DNA of 64,000 bases from Streptomyces ruber (GTDB lineage: Bacteria; Actinomycetota; Actinomycetes; Streptomycetales; Streptomycetaceae). Made by a program: the position numbers and the translations under genes. Location of the stretch: contig NZ_BMQK01000008.1 of NCBI RefSeq assembly GCF_014648075.1, forward strand, positions 62,001 to 126,000. The letters run 5' to 3'. Of the stretch, positions 8,282-16,172 are shown in pieces (the stretch's first letter is position 1; each line of letters begins with the position of its first letter). Under the pieces are notes generated by a model. It worked only from the letters and a program-made list of their open reading frames with translations. It searched no databases and had not been told where the DNA came from.

Positions 8282-8317
8282 TTGTAGAGGTTGTGAAGGT
8301 TGTCGAAGCTGTCGAGG
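8282..8317. repeat. 9-bp tandem repeat, four imperfect copies
   Basis: TTGTAGAGG, TTGTGAAGG, TTGTCGAAG and CTGTCGAGG stand head to tail directly after the ATPase remnant, in the upstream region of the lipoprotein gene. The flanking GAGGTCACTGCGG and GAGGTCACGGTG continue the pattern more weakly. Function unknown. Confidence 0.65.
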
Positions 8318-8428
8318 TCACTGCGGCCACCGAGGTCACGGTGCGGCCGCGGTACCCGGTCCCGCCACTCGCGCCCCTTCCGCCACCGGTAGGGTTCGCC
8401 TCCGGGAAGGGGAAGGTGAAGGAACCTG

Positions 8429-9448
8429 ATGAGCAGGGATCGCGGGGTTCTCAGCGGGCGGTTCGGGCGGTTCGCCGCGGTGACCGCGTCGGTGGCCGTG
8501 CTGTCGGTGACGGCGAGCGGCTGCGTGGTCGTGCACGGCGAGCGGGAGATCGTCCCGACGGCGACGCGGGCCGAGGCCGCCCGCGCGCTGAAGGACTTCG
8601 CCACCGCGTACAACGAGGCGGACAAGGAGTTCGACCGCTCCCTGGACGCGGACCGGGTGGCCGGCGCGCTCGCCGAGATCGACGGCGCGAAGCTGGAGGC
8701 GGGCGGCGAGAACCACCCGGACGGCAACCCGTCCCACTCGCCGCTGGAACTGACGGACGCCGAGTACACCATCCCGGAGAAGGCGGGCTGGCCGCGCTGG
8801 TTCGTCGCCGACACGGCCGCCAACAAGGGCGCGCGCGACACCCGTTGGCTACTGGTGTTCACGCGGGCGAGCGCCGACGACGTGTGGGCGGTGTCGTACC
8901 TGACGATCCTGAACGCCGACGACGTCCCCGAGTTCGATAAGGACGAGGACGGCAACGCGCAGCCGGTCACGGCCGACGACGCGGAGCTGGCGGTGGCCCC
9001 GGAGAAGCTCGGGGAGGAGTACGCGACGTACCTGAAGGCCACGGACGAGAGCGATGACGAGGGCGGGACCTTCGCGCCCGGGAAGCACACCTCGACGTGG
9101 CGGGCGGACCGGAAGAAGAGCGCGGAGAAGCCGGGGCTCGTCCGGCAGTACATCGACGAGCCGCTGACCGACGGCGCGTACGCCCCGGTGGGCCTGCGGA
9201 CGAAGGACGGCGGGGCGCTGGTCTTCTTCGCCACGCGCCACTTCGAGAAGCAGACCGCCGCGCCGGGCTACGACCTCCCCGTCGCGGACGCGAACGTACG
9301 GGCGCTGCTGACCGGCGACGTGAAGTCGTCACTGACGCTGGAGCACGTCTCCAACCAGGCGGTCCTCGACCCGGCGCGGACGGCGTCGGACCAGCAGGTA
9401 CGGTTCCTGAGCCGGGTGGACGGCCTCACGGGCGCGAAGGGCGAGTGA
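8429..9448 (+). CDS. Secreted lipoprotein of unknown function
   Basis: A 339-residue protein. The N-terminus has basic residues, a hydrophobic run FAAVTASVAVLSVTASG and a lipobox ending at Cys32 (TASGC), so it should be lipidated and anchored outside the membrane. The rest is rich in acidic residues with two similar halves, each with long helices and strands (for example TRWLLVFTRASADDVWAVSYLTIL and GGALVFFATRHFEKQTA), resembling the NTF2-like or DUF8094-type lipoproteins common in Streptomyces. Function is not known. AAGGA stands seven bases before the ATG. Confidence 0.85.
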   Translation: MSRDRGVLSGRFGRFAAVTASVAVLSVTASGCVVVHGEREIVPTATRAEAARALKDFATAYNEADKEFDRSLDADRVAGALAEIDGAKLEAGGENHPDGNPSHSPLELTDAEYTIPEKAGWPRWFVADTAANKGARDTRWLLVFTRASADDVWAVSYLTILNADDVPEFDKDEDGNAQPVTADDAELAVAPEKLGEEYATYLKATDESDDEGGTFAPGKHTSTWRADRKKSAEKPGLVRQYIDEPLTDGAYAPVGLRTKDGGALVFFATRHFEKQTAAPGYDLPVADANVRALLTGDVKSSLTLEHVSNQAVLDPARTASDQQVRFLSRVDGLTGAKGE

Positions 9449-9472
9449 CGGGGCGGACGTGCCCCGACCCGG

Positions 9473-10198
9473 TCAGCCGCGCAGCGGCCACGCCGCCGAG
9501 GCGTGGTCCGCGTCCTCCGCGTACCGGGCGCTCGCGTCGGTGAGGATCTCCAGCAGGCTCAGCGGGTCCGGCAGCGGGTGCTCGGGCCCGCGCACCCAGT
9601 GGACGGAGAGGTCGCCCGGGAGCCGGGCCGGGGGGACGAGGACGTAACTGCCGCGGCAGTGCCAGCGCAGTCCCGGGTGCTCGTCCATCGTCTCGGGGTG
9701 GCAGTCCAGTTCGCAGGGCCACCACTCGTCCTCGTCCTCGGGGGTGCCGCGGGTGAGGGTGAAGAACAGCATCCGGCCGTCGTCGGACTCGGCGACCGGT
9801 CCGACCTCGATACCGGCGGCGAGCAGCCGCTCCAGCGCCTCGCGCCCGGCCTCCACGGGCACGTCGAGGACGTCGTGCACCATGCCGGTCGCGGTGATGA
9901 AGTTGGCCTGGGGCTGGTGGCGGACCCACCGTTCGACCTGGGCGCGGTCGGTCGTGGACTGCGTCTGCCAGGCGAAGGAGACGGGGTGGCGCGCGGGGGT
10001 GGGACAGCCGACGCGGTCGCAGGAACAGCGGTAGCCGGCGGGATGCGCGGCCGGTGCGAGCGGCAGTCCCGCGGCGGCGGCGGCGAGCAGCAGGGCCTCT
10101 CGCCCGCCGTCGCCACTGTCCTCCTTCGGACGGCGACCGCGGAGCCACTGGGAGATCCTGCCCTGCCCGCCGGAGCGGCGGCCGAACTCAGCGCTCAT
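9473..10198 (-). CDS. Bifunctional DNA primase/polymerase-domain protein
   Basis: A 241-residue protein resembling the N-terminal prim-pol (AEP superfamily) domain. Residues 25-60 (ALLLAAAAAGLPLAPAAHPAGYRCSC) match the start of the domain, where the family usually has GW-V-PL. A Cys-containing loop CSCDRVGCPTPARHPVSFAWQTQ follows, then VERWVRHQPQANFITATG and VLDVPVEAGREALERLL, the strand with the conserved metal-binding Asp. No helicase domain follows. Such stand-alone proteins are common in Streptomyces and their role is unsettled. ATG 10198 is preceded by GAGGGGA; the longer frame to 10426 looks non-coding. Confidence 0.8.
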   Translation of the reverse strand: MSAEFGRRSGGQGRISQWLRGRRPKEDSGDGGREALLLAAAAAGLPLAPAAHPAGYRCSCDRVGCPTPARHPVSFAWQTQSTTDRAQVERWVRHQPQANFITATGMVHDVLDVPVEAGREALERLLAAGIEVGPVAESDDGRMLFFTLTRGTPEDEDEWWPCELDCHPETMDEHPGLRWHCRGSYVLVPPARLPGDLSVHWVRGPEHPLPDPLSLLEILTDASARYAEDADHASAAWPLRG

Positions 10199-10460
10199 CT
10201 GTCCCCTCGCCTCGGTGTGGTGCGGACAGCATGCCTCATGCTCCCACCATCCTGCGCTCCGGGTGACCCGGGACCGCCCCCGGGATGGGTGGGACGGCTC
10301 CGGTTCCGGCCCGCCTCCCGGCGACCAACACGCGTTTACGGCGGCTTTGACGGTATTTGCCGCACCGTCGCGGGTATCCACGGTCACCTTGGTCACACCC
10401 GTCGCACACCGGTCGCACGGAGGCACAGGGCGGTCGCACAGAGTGGTACACGGCCGGGGT

Positions 10461-11081
10461 TCAGCGGGGCGCCAGCCCGTTCAGCGCGTAGTCGACGAGG
10501 GTGTCCGTGTACGCGTGCGAGAGCGGACCGCTGCGCTGGAGCCAGCGCTGGGCGAGCGGGGCGACGAAGAGTTCGAGCGCGATGCGCGGATCGATCCCGG
10601 GCCGTACCTCACCGGCCTCCTGCGCCGCCTCCAACCGCCGGACGTACAACTGCAGTTGGGGTTCGAGCAGCCGGGAGACGAACTCGCTGCTGATCTTCTC
10701 GTTGACGACGCCCTCGGCGGCCAGGGCCCGGTAGGGCGCCTGGAACTGCTCGTCGAGCAGTTCGTCGACGGTCGCCCGCAGCACGTCCTTGAGGTCGGCC
10801 GCGAGGTCCCCGGTGTCCGGGATCGCGTACTCCTCGCCGGCCGCCGCGGCGGCCTCGGCGGCCTGTCCGCTCAGGTCGAGGAACGCCTCCAGCAGCACGT
10901 CGGCCTTGGAGGGCCACCACCGGTAGATAGTCTGCTTGCCGACCCCGGCACGGGCGGCGATGCCCTCGACCGTCGTCCTGGGGTACCCGACCTCCGCGAC
11001 GAGGGCGAGGGCGGCGGCGTAGATCGCCCGGCGGGACTTCTCGCTGCGCCGGGTGGAGTCGGGGGCGGACTTCTGGGCCAT
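10461..11081 (-). CDS. TetR-family repressor
   Basis: A 206-residue regulator. The N-terminal helix-turn-helix reads AIYAAALALVAEVGYPRTTVEGIAARAGVGKQTIYRWWPSKADVLLEAF (about 18-66), the classic TetR signature. The C-terminal ligand domain begins near residue 70 and resembles TetR_C_11-type domains. It is divergent from a small DUF6243 gene, and two inverted repeats of related sequence lie between them, so autoregulation and control of the neighbour are likely. The ligand is unknown. Confidence 0.9.
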   Translation of the reverse strand: MAQKSAPDSTRRSEKSRRAIYAAALALVAEVGYPRTTVEGIAARAGVGKQTIYRWWPSKADVLLEAFLDLSGQAAEAAAAAGEEYAIPDTGDLAADLKDVLRATVDELLDEQFQAPYRALAAEGVVNEKISSEFVSRLLEPQLQLYVRRLEAAQEAGEVRPGIDPRIALELFVAPLAQRWLQRSGPLSHAYTDTLVDYALNGLAPR

Positions 11082-11105
11082 ACGCCTCAATTTATCAGGT
11101 TGACA

Positions 11106-11160
11106 AGACGGCACGTCTCGCCCGACTCCGGGGGTCATTATCCGAGACGAGACGTCTCGT
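11106..11160. promoter_or_regulatory. Two inverted repeats, probable TetR operators
   Basis: A perfect 14-bp palindrome ACGAGACGTCTCGT lies at 11147-11160 and a weaker version AGACG-GCA-CGTCT at 11106-11118. Both share the half-site AGACG and sit between the TetR and DUF6243 start codons, as expected for a divergently acting TetR repressor. Confidence 0.75.
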
Positions 11161-11199
11161 TTGATCTCAACACGACACAACAGGTGAAGGAGGAACACC

Positions 11200-11406
11200 A
11201 TGGCCCGGAACGGATCCGGGAACATGCCGGGAGTGGGCGGTACGCGCAGCGGCCTCGGCCGCAAGGCCCTGTGCGGCGGAGGCCGCAACGGCCACCTCGG
11301 CGGCGGTCAGGACCCCGCGGCCCAGAAACGCGAACTGCTGCGCAAGCTGCGGGAGCAACGCGGCGAGGGCAGAGCCGACGGGGACGGGGACGGCGACCGC
11401 CGCTGA
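11200..11406 (+). CDS. DUF6243-family small protein
   Basis: A 68-residue protein, MARNGSGNMPGVGGTRSGLG onward, rich in Gly, Arg and Lys, with a helical QKRELLRKLREQRGE segment. The GNMxGVGGTR start and AAQKRELLRKLRE core are the hallmarks of DUF6243, a small Streptomyces family of unknown function. AAGGAGG lies before the ATG. It is divergent from the TetR gene across the palindromic operators, which suggests it is the repressor's target. It ends in the repeat DGDGDGDRR. Confidence 0.85.
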   Translation: MARNGSGNMPGVGGTRSGLGRKALCGGGRNGHLGGGQDPAAQKRELLRKLREQRGEGRADGDGDGDRR

Positions 11407-11470
11407 CCGCCTGCCGCCTGCCGCCTGCCGCCTGCCGCCTGCCGCCTGCCGCCTGCCGCCTGCCGCCTGC
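11407..11470. repeat. 7-bp tandem repeat (CCGCCTG), about nine copies
   Basis: CCGCCTG is repeated 9 times perfectly over 64 bases, beginning at the first base after the DUF6243 stop and ending 14 bases before the Rsm22 stop. This is a typical slippage-prone VNTR between convergent genes. Confidence 0.95.
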
Positions 11471-11483
11471 ACCGTACGTCCGG

Positions 11484-12584
11484 CTACGCGTCCGCCGGCG
11501 GCCAGGCGTCGCCCCAGTCCGCGTCGCGGGCCGACCGGTACAGCGGTCCGTGGCGCTTGGTGACCGTGCTGCGGCTCAGCGACGGCTCCGTCTCGCACAG
11601 GTCCAGGAGCACCTGGCCCTTGCGGATCTGCGGCCTGCGCACGATGCGGGACGCGGCCGGGGCGGGCGGGAAGCGGGTGGCTGCGACGTAGGCGAACTTC
11701 TCGTCCTCGTACGCGAGGGAGCCGCCCTTGACCTGGCGGTGCAGTGAGGAACGGCTCACCCGCGCGGAGAAGTGGCACCAGTCCTCGCCGGGCGCTATCG
11801 GGCAGGCCGCGCTGTGCGGGCAGGGCGCCGCCACCCGGAAGCCGGCGCCGATGAGCCGGTCACGGGCCTCGATGACGCGCGCATAGCCGTCCGGGGTGCC
11901 CGGCTCCACGATCACGACCGCCCGGCCCGCGGCCGCGGCGGCGTCCACGACGGAGGCGCGGTCGGCGTCGGTCAGCTCCTTGAGGACGTACGAGACGGTG
12001 ACGAGATCGGGGGAGCCCCCTTCGCCGCCGAGATCCAGCGCCGCCCCGATCCGGGCCCGCTGCCACTCGACGCCCCGCAGGCCGGGGTGGGCGGCGGCGA
12101 TCTCCCGGCCCAGCGCGAGCGCGGGTTCCGCCCAGTCGAGCACGGTCACCGGCCGCCGGCCCGCCCAGGTGGCGGCACCGGCCCAGACGGCCGCGCCGGT
12201 GCCGCCCCCGATGTCCACGTGACTGCCCGGCGCCCAGTCCGGTGCGGCGTCCGCGAGGGCGCCGAGCGCCGAGCGCACCGCCTCGAACGTCGCCGGCATC
12301 CGGTACGCGGCGTAGGCGACCACGTCGGAGCGGTCCCGCAGCACGGGCGCGTCCGTCGGGGTCCGGCCCCGGTAGTTGGCGATCAGCCGCTCGACCGCCT
12401 GCGCGGCCGTCCTCGGCGGCAGCCCGTCGAGCAGCCCGGCCAGGGCGTTGCGCAGGATCTCGGCGGTCTCGGCCGCGTCGGGGCCACTGGCCGTAGCGGG
12501 GCCGCCGGCCGCATCGAGGCCACTGGCCGACTGCGGACCGCCGGCCGGCTCGTGGCTCTCGGCTGGGGAAACGGGGGGTGTCAC
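11484..12584 (-). CDS. Rsm22-family methyltransferase-like protein
   Basis: A 366-residue protein of the Rsm22 family (small ribosomal subunit-associated methyltransferase-like proteins). The SAM-binding motif I is HVDIGGGTGAAVWAG (about 123-137), followed by VTVLDWAEPALALGREI. After LVTVSYVLKEL comes the characteristic cysteine set CPHSAACPIAPGEDWCHFSARV, which in mitochondrial Rsm22 is linked to Fe-S binding. The C-terminal part ends with a short beta-domain (IRKGQVLLDLCE). The first 40 residues are low-complexity Pro/Ala/Gly. It probably acts in ribosome assembly in the cytosol, but whether it methylates RNA is unproven. Confidence 0.87.
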   Translation of the reverse strand: MTPPVSPAESHEPAGGPQSASGLDAAGGPATASGPDAAETAEILRNALAGLLDGLPPRTAAQAVERLIANYRGRTPTDAPVLRDRSDVVAYAAYRMPATFEAVRSALGALADAAPDWAPGSHVDIGGGTGAAVWAGAATWAGRRPVTVLDWAEPALALGREIAAAHPGLRGVEWQRARIGAALDLGGEGGSPDLVTVSYVLKELTDADRASVVDAAAAAGRAVVIVEPGTPDGYARVIEARDRLIGAGFRVAAPCPHSAACPIAPGEDWCHFSARVSRSSLHRQVKGGSLAYEDEKFAYVAATRFPPAPAASRIVRRPQIRKGQVLLDLCETEPSLSRSTVTKRHGPLYRSARDADWGDAWPPADA

Positions 12585-12596
12585 CTCCCGATTCTC

Positions 12597-13733
12597 TCAG
12601 CTTCCGCGCACCGCCCGCGCCAGCCGTGTCGCCGCCGCCGCGCGCGGCCCGTGCTCGGGGACCGGCCGCCGCCGGGGGTGCACCGCGTTCGCCAGCAGCA
12701 CCAGGAACGTGTCCGTCGCCGGGTCCAGGACCAGCGACGTCCCCGTGAACCCGGTGTGGCCCGCCGCGCCGCGCCCCGCCAGCTCGCCCATGAACCGCGG
12801 CCGGTCGAGCAGGAACCCGAGGCCCGGCGGGGTGAGCATCAGCTGCACGTGGCCGGGGCCGAGGATGCGGGCCCCGCCGTACGAGCCGCCGGAGAGCAGC
12901 GCCCGGCAGAACACCGCGAGGTCGCGGGCCGTGCCGAACAGGCCCGCGTGACCGGCCACCCCGCCGAGCGCCCACGCGTTCTCGTCGTGCACCTCGCCGC
13001 GCAGCATGCCGCGGTCCGCCTTGGCCCACGGCCGCCGCTGGTCCTCCGTGGCCGCCGCGCCCGGGCAGGGCCCGAAGCCGGTGGCCGTCATGCCCAGCGG
13101 GCGGGTGATGCCGTCCCGGACGAGGACGTCCAGCGTGCGGCCGGTGAGGCGCTCCAGGAGGTGCTGGAGCAGCAGCATGTTCAGGTCCGAGTAGCGGTAC
13201 GCGGTGCCCGGCCGGGTCAGCGGTGCCTCGGCCCGCAGACGGGCGAGCCGGGCCGACGCCGTCGGGCAGTCGTACAGGGGCAGTTCGGGGCGGAGCCCGG
13301 AGGTGTGGGTGAGGAGCTGCCGTACGGTGACGCCGTGCTCGGCGGCCGCGCGGAAGTCCGGCAGGTACGTCCCCACCCGGCCGTCGAGCCGGAGCGTGCC
13401 GCGCTCCACCTGCTGCACGGCCGCGACCGCCGTGAACAGCTTGGTGAGCGAGGCCAGGTCGAACGGGGTGCCGACGGTGACCGGCACGCGTTCGTCCGGC
13501 GGCAGCTCGACGCCCCGGCCCGTCGTCTCGTCGTACGACGCGTACCGGACCGCCCAGCCCGTCGCCTCCTCGGCCGCCACGACCGGGCCGCGTCCGGCGA
13601 TCACGACGGCGCCCGCCGCCCACGGGCGCCGCCCCTCCGTGCCGGCCCGCACCTCGGTCGCGAGTTCCCGCAGGTGACCCGGGTCGAGTCCAGCCCGTTC
13701 CGGGGCACCGGGGCGCAGTCTCGGTGCGCTCAG
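12597..13733 (-). CDS. Serine hydrolase of the beta-lactamase/class C family, probable CTG start
   Basis: About 378 residues. The SxxK motif is FDLASLTKLFTAVAAVQQ, the YxN-like motif is YRYSDLNMLLLQHLLERLTG, and the HTG (KTG-like) motif is AGHTGFTGTSLVLDP. The family includes esterases, peptidases and penicillin-binding enzymes; this one resembles the cytosolic Streptomyces serine hydrolases that lie beside transporters. No signal peptide. There is no ATG near the conserved N-terminus. CTG at 13733 has a strong GGGAGGAG seven bases upstream, and the CTG overlaps the MFS stop as CTGA. GTG 13778 is an alternative, further upstream inside the transporter gene. Confidence 0.85.
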   Translation of the reverse strand: MSAPRLRPGAPERAGLDPGHLRELATEVRAGTEGRRPWAAGAVVIAGRGPVVAAEEATGWAVRYASYDETTGRGVELPPDERVPVTVGTPFDLASLTKLFTAVAAVQQVERGTLRLDGRVGTYLPDFRAAAEHGVTVRQLLTHTSGLRPELPLYDCPTASARLARLRAEAPLTRPGTAYRYSDLNMLLLQHLLERLTGRTLDVLVRDGITRPLGMTATGFGPCPGAAATEDQRRPWAKADRGMLRGEVHDENAWALGGVAGHAGLFGTARDLAVFCRALLSGGSYGGARILGPGHVQLMLTPPGLGFLLDRPRFMGELAGRGAAGHTGFTGTSLVLDPATDTFLVLLANAVHPRRRPVPEHGPRAAAATRLARAVRGS

Positions 13734-15058
13734 CTGTCGGCTCCTCCCAGTGCCGCGCGGTCCCTCCAGGGACGGCACAATGCCACGAAGCAGGCCGCGG
13801 CGACCAGCACGGCGGCCAGTTGGACGACGGCCATCGGGACGGCCGTGTCCTCGCCCGCGACGCCGACCAGCGGCGAGGCGATCGCGCCGATGAGGAACGA
13901 GGACGTGCCGAGCAGCGCGGACGCGGAACCGGCGGCGTGCCGCACCCGCAGCAGGGCGAGGGTCTGCATGTTGGGCAGGGTGACGCCCATCGCCGACATC
14001 AGCACGAACAGCGCGACGGACACCGGGACGAGGCCCGCCTCGCCGAACACGCCCGTGGTCATCAGCAGCAGCGCGACCGCGGCCGCCGTGACGACGCCGA
14101 GCCCGACGGTGAGCACCCGCTCCAGGCTGACCCGGCCGACGAGGATCCGGCCGTTGACCTGCCCGGCGATCACCAGCCCGATCGAGTTGACGCCGAACAG
14201 CAGGCTGTACGTCTGCGGGGAGGCCCCGAACACCGACTGCACCACGAACGGGGAGGCGGCCACGTACGCGAACAGCGTGGCGAAGGTGAACCCGCCCGCG
14301 AGCATGTACCCGGTGAAGACCCGGTCGGCGAGCAGTCCCCGCATCGCGTGCAGGGTCTCGCGCACACCGCCCGCGTGCCGTTCGGCGGGTGCGAGCGTCT
14401 CCGGCAGCCTGGCCCAGACGACGGCGGTGAGCGCGATGCCCAAGCCGACGAGGACGACGAACACGCCCCGCCAGTCCGTCACCCGCAGCACCTGCCCGCC
14501 GAGCACGGGCGCGACGATCGGCGCGACACCGGAGACGAGCATGAGGGTGGAGAAGAAGCGGGCCATCTCCATGCCGTCGTACAGGTCCCGGACGACGGCC
14601 CGGGCGATCACGATCCCGGCCGCTCCCGCGAGCCCCTGGACCAGCCGGAACGCGACCAGCGTCTCGACGGTCGGGGCGACGGCGCACAGCGCGGTGGCGA
14701 CGACGTAGACGGCCATCCCGGCGAGCAGCGGCCGCCGGCGCCCCCACCGGTCGCTCATCGGCCCGACGACGAGCTGCCCGAGCGCCATGCCCAGCAGGCA
14801 GGCGGTCAGGGTGAGCTGCACGGTCGCGGCGGGCGCGCTCAGCGCCTCGGTGACCTCCGGCAGGGCCGGGAGGTACATGTCCATCGCGAGCGGGGGCGTG
14901 GCGGTCAGCCCGCCGAGGACGAGGGTGACGAGGAGTCCGGTGCGGCGGAGGGAGCCGATGTCTCGCCCGCCGCCCACCACGGGTCCGGCGGCCGCCGCCT
15001 CCGGTATGTGCCTCTCCTGGCCTGCCTGGTCCCGCGTGGTACGGCCACGCTCGGACAT
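13730..15058 (-). CDS. Bcr/CflA-family multidrug efflux transporter (MFS)
   Basis: A 442-residue, 12-helix drug:proton antiporter. The first helix carries the TPPLAMDMYLPALPEV motif diagnostic of Bcr/CflA proteins (Asp in TM1). The loop 2-3 signature is GPMSDRWGRRRPLL, and the antiporter motif C follows in TM5 (GVAPIVAPVLGGQV). The N-terminal 45 residues are cytosolic and low complexity. ATG 15058 is preceded by GGGAGGGG. It is translationally coupled to the downstream serine hydrolase gene. Substrates are unknown; relatives export bicyclomycin, sulfonamides or cysteine. Confidence 0.92.
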   Translation of the reverse strand: MSERGRTTRDQAGQERHIPEAAAAGPVVGGGRDIGSLRRTGLLVTLVLGGLTATPPLAMDMYLPALPEVTEALSAPAATVQLTLTACLLGMALGQLVVGPMSDRWGRRRPLLAGMAVYVVATALCAVAPTVETLVAFRLVQGLAGAAGIVIARAVVRDLYDGMEMARFFSTLMLVSGVAPIVAPVLGGQVLRVTDWRGVFVVLVGLGIALTAVVWARLPETLAPAERHAGGVRETLHAMRGLLADRVFTGYMLAGGFTFATLFAYVAASPFVVQSVFGASPQTYSLLFGVNSIGLVIAGQVNGRILVGRVSLERVLTVGLGVVTAAAVALLLMTTGVFGEAGLVPVSVALFVLMSAMGVTLPNMQTLALLRVRHAAGSASALLGTSSFLIGAIASPLVGVAGEDTAVPMAVVQLAAVLVAAACFVALCRPWRDRAALGGADS

Positions 15059-15140
15059 GTGCCCCTCCCTCTGTGATCGGTTCGCACCTATGCTCTCAGT
15101 TCGAACGATGTGATCGGTCACGACTCTTTCAGGGGTGGGC

Positions 15141-16148
15141 ATGGGCGGCGGGGCGGTCGGCGAACGCGTGCGGTGGGGAATCCTGGCGACCGGAGGGATC
15201 GCCGCCACGTTCACGGCGGACCTGGTCGACCTGCCGGACGCGGAGGTCGTGGCCGTGGCCTCGCGCCGCGCGGACTCGGCCGAGGCATTCGCCGAACGGT
15301 TCGGGATAGCGCGGGCGTACGGCGACTGGGCCTCCCTCGCCGCCGACGAGGACGTGGACGTGGTGTACGTCGCCACCCCGCACTCGGCCCACCGGGCGGC
15401 GGCCGGACTGTGCCTGGAGGGCGGCCGGCACGTCCTCCTGGAGAAGCCGTTCACGCTGAACGCGCGCGAGGCGGAGGAACTGGTCGGGCTCGCCCGGCGG
15501 CACGACCGCTTTCTGATGGAGGCCATGTGGATGCACTGCAACCCGCTGGTCCGCCGCCTGGCCGGCCTGGTCCGGGACGGCGCGATCGGTGAAGTACGGA
15601 CCCTGCAGGCGGACTTCGGGCTCGCGGGCTCGTTCCCTCCCTCGCACCGCCTGCGCGACCCGGCGCAGGGCGGCGGCGCGCTGCTCGACCTCGGTGTCTA
15701 CCCGGTGTCGTTCGCGCATCTGCTGCTCGGTGAGCCCGCGGACGTGACGGCGCGCGCGACGCTCTCCGACGAGGGCGTCGACCTCCAGACGGGCGCGCTG
15801 CTGTCCTGGGACAACGGCGCCCTCGCCCAGCTGCACTGCTCCATCGTCGGCTCCACGTCCACGTCCGCGTACATCACGGGCTCGAAGGGCCGCATCGACG
15901 TGCCGTACGGCTTCTTCTTCCCGGACCACTTCGTGCTGCACCGCGACGGCCGGGAGCCGGAGACGTTCAAGGCGGACCCGGCCGCCGGCCCGCGCAACAG
16001 CCTCAAGCACGAGGCGCTGGAGGTCATGCGCGCGTTGCGGGCCGGCGAGACCGAGTCCCCGCTCGTTCCCCTGGACGGCACCCTCGCCGTGATGCGGACG
16101 CTCGACGCGATACGGTCGCGCATCGGTGTCCGGTATCCCGGCGAGTGA
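15141..16148 (+). CDS. Gfo/Idh/MocA-family NAD(P)-dependent oxidoreductase
   Basis: A 335-residue dehydrogenase. The Rossmann motif is RWGILATGGIAATFTADLV, where GxGxxA appears as ATGGIA. The family EKP motif is HVLLEKPFTLNAREAEELV, with its Lys poised for catalysis. The C-terminal GFO_IDH_MocA_C part begins IGEVRTLQADFGLAG; the DLGVYPVSFAHLLL segment corresponds to the conserved DxGxH-like motif, with Tyr-Pro in place of His. It probably oxidises a sugar or trans-dihydrodiol-like substrate. ATG 15141 is chosen because of the AGGGG upstream; GTG 15135 also lies in frame. Confidence 0.9.
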   Translation: MGGGAVGERVRWGILATGGIAATFTADLVDLPDAEVVAVASRRADSAEAFAERFGIARAYGDWASLAADEDVDVVYVATPHSAHRAAAGLCLEGGRHVLLEKPFTLNAREAEELVGLARRHDRFLMEAMWMHCNPLVRRLAGLVRDGAIGEVRTLQADFGLAGSFPPSHRLRDPAQGGGALLDLGVYPVSFAHLLLGEPADVTARATLSDEGVDLQTGALLSWDNGALAQLHCSIVGSTSTSAYITGSKGRIDVPYGFFFPDHFVLHRDGREPETFKADPAAGPRNSLKHEALEVMRALRAGETESPLVPLDGTLAVMRTLDAIRSRIGVRYPGE

Positions 16149-16172
16149 CGGGGGCGGTGCGGGGGGCGGGCG

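Noticed and set aside
7762..8940. A 392-codon frame containing the HmuV remnant taken as one gene
   Set aside because: Family-like sequence ends near 8280; the rest runs through 9-bp repeats and over the clear lipoprotein gene in another frame.
11772..14708. A 978-codon plus-strand open frame
   Set aside because: It is antisense to Rsm22, the hydrolase and the transporter, with no recognisable motif; long antisense frames are normal at this GC.
12597..14747. A 716-codon minus-strand open frame covering both the serine hydrolase and the transporter region
   Set aside because: Its first half is a shadow of the Bcr/CflA gene in another frame (Arg/Gly/Pro-rich, no family pattern). Only the last 378 codons show serine hydrolase motifs.
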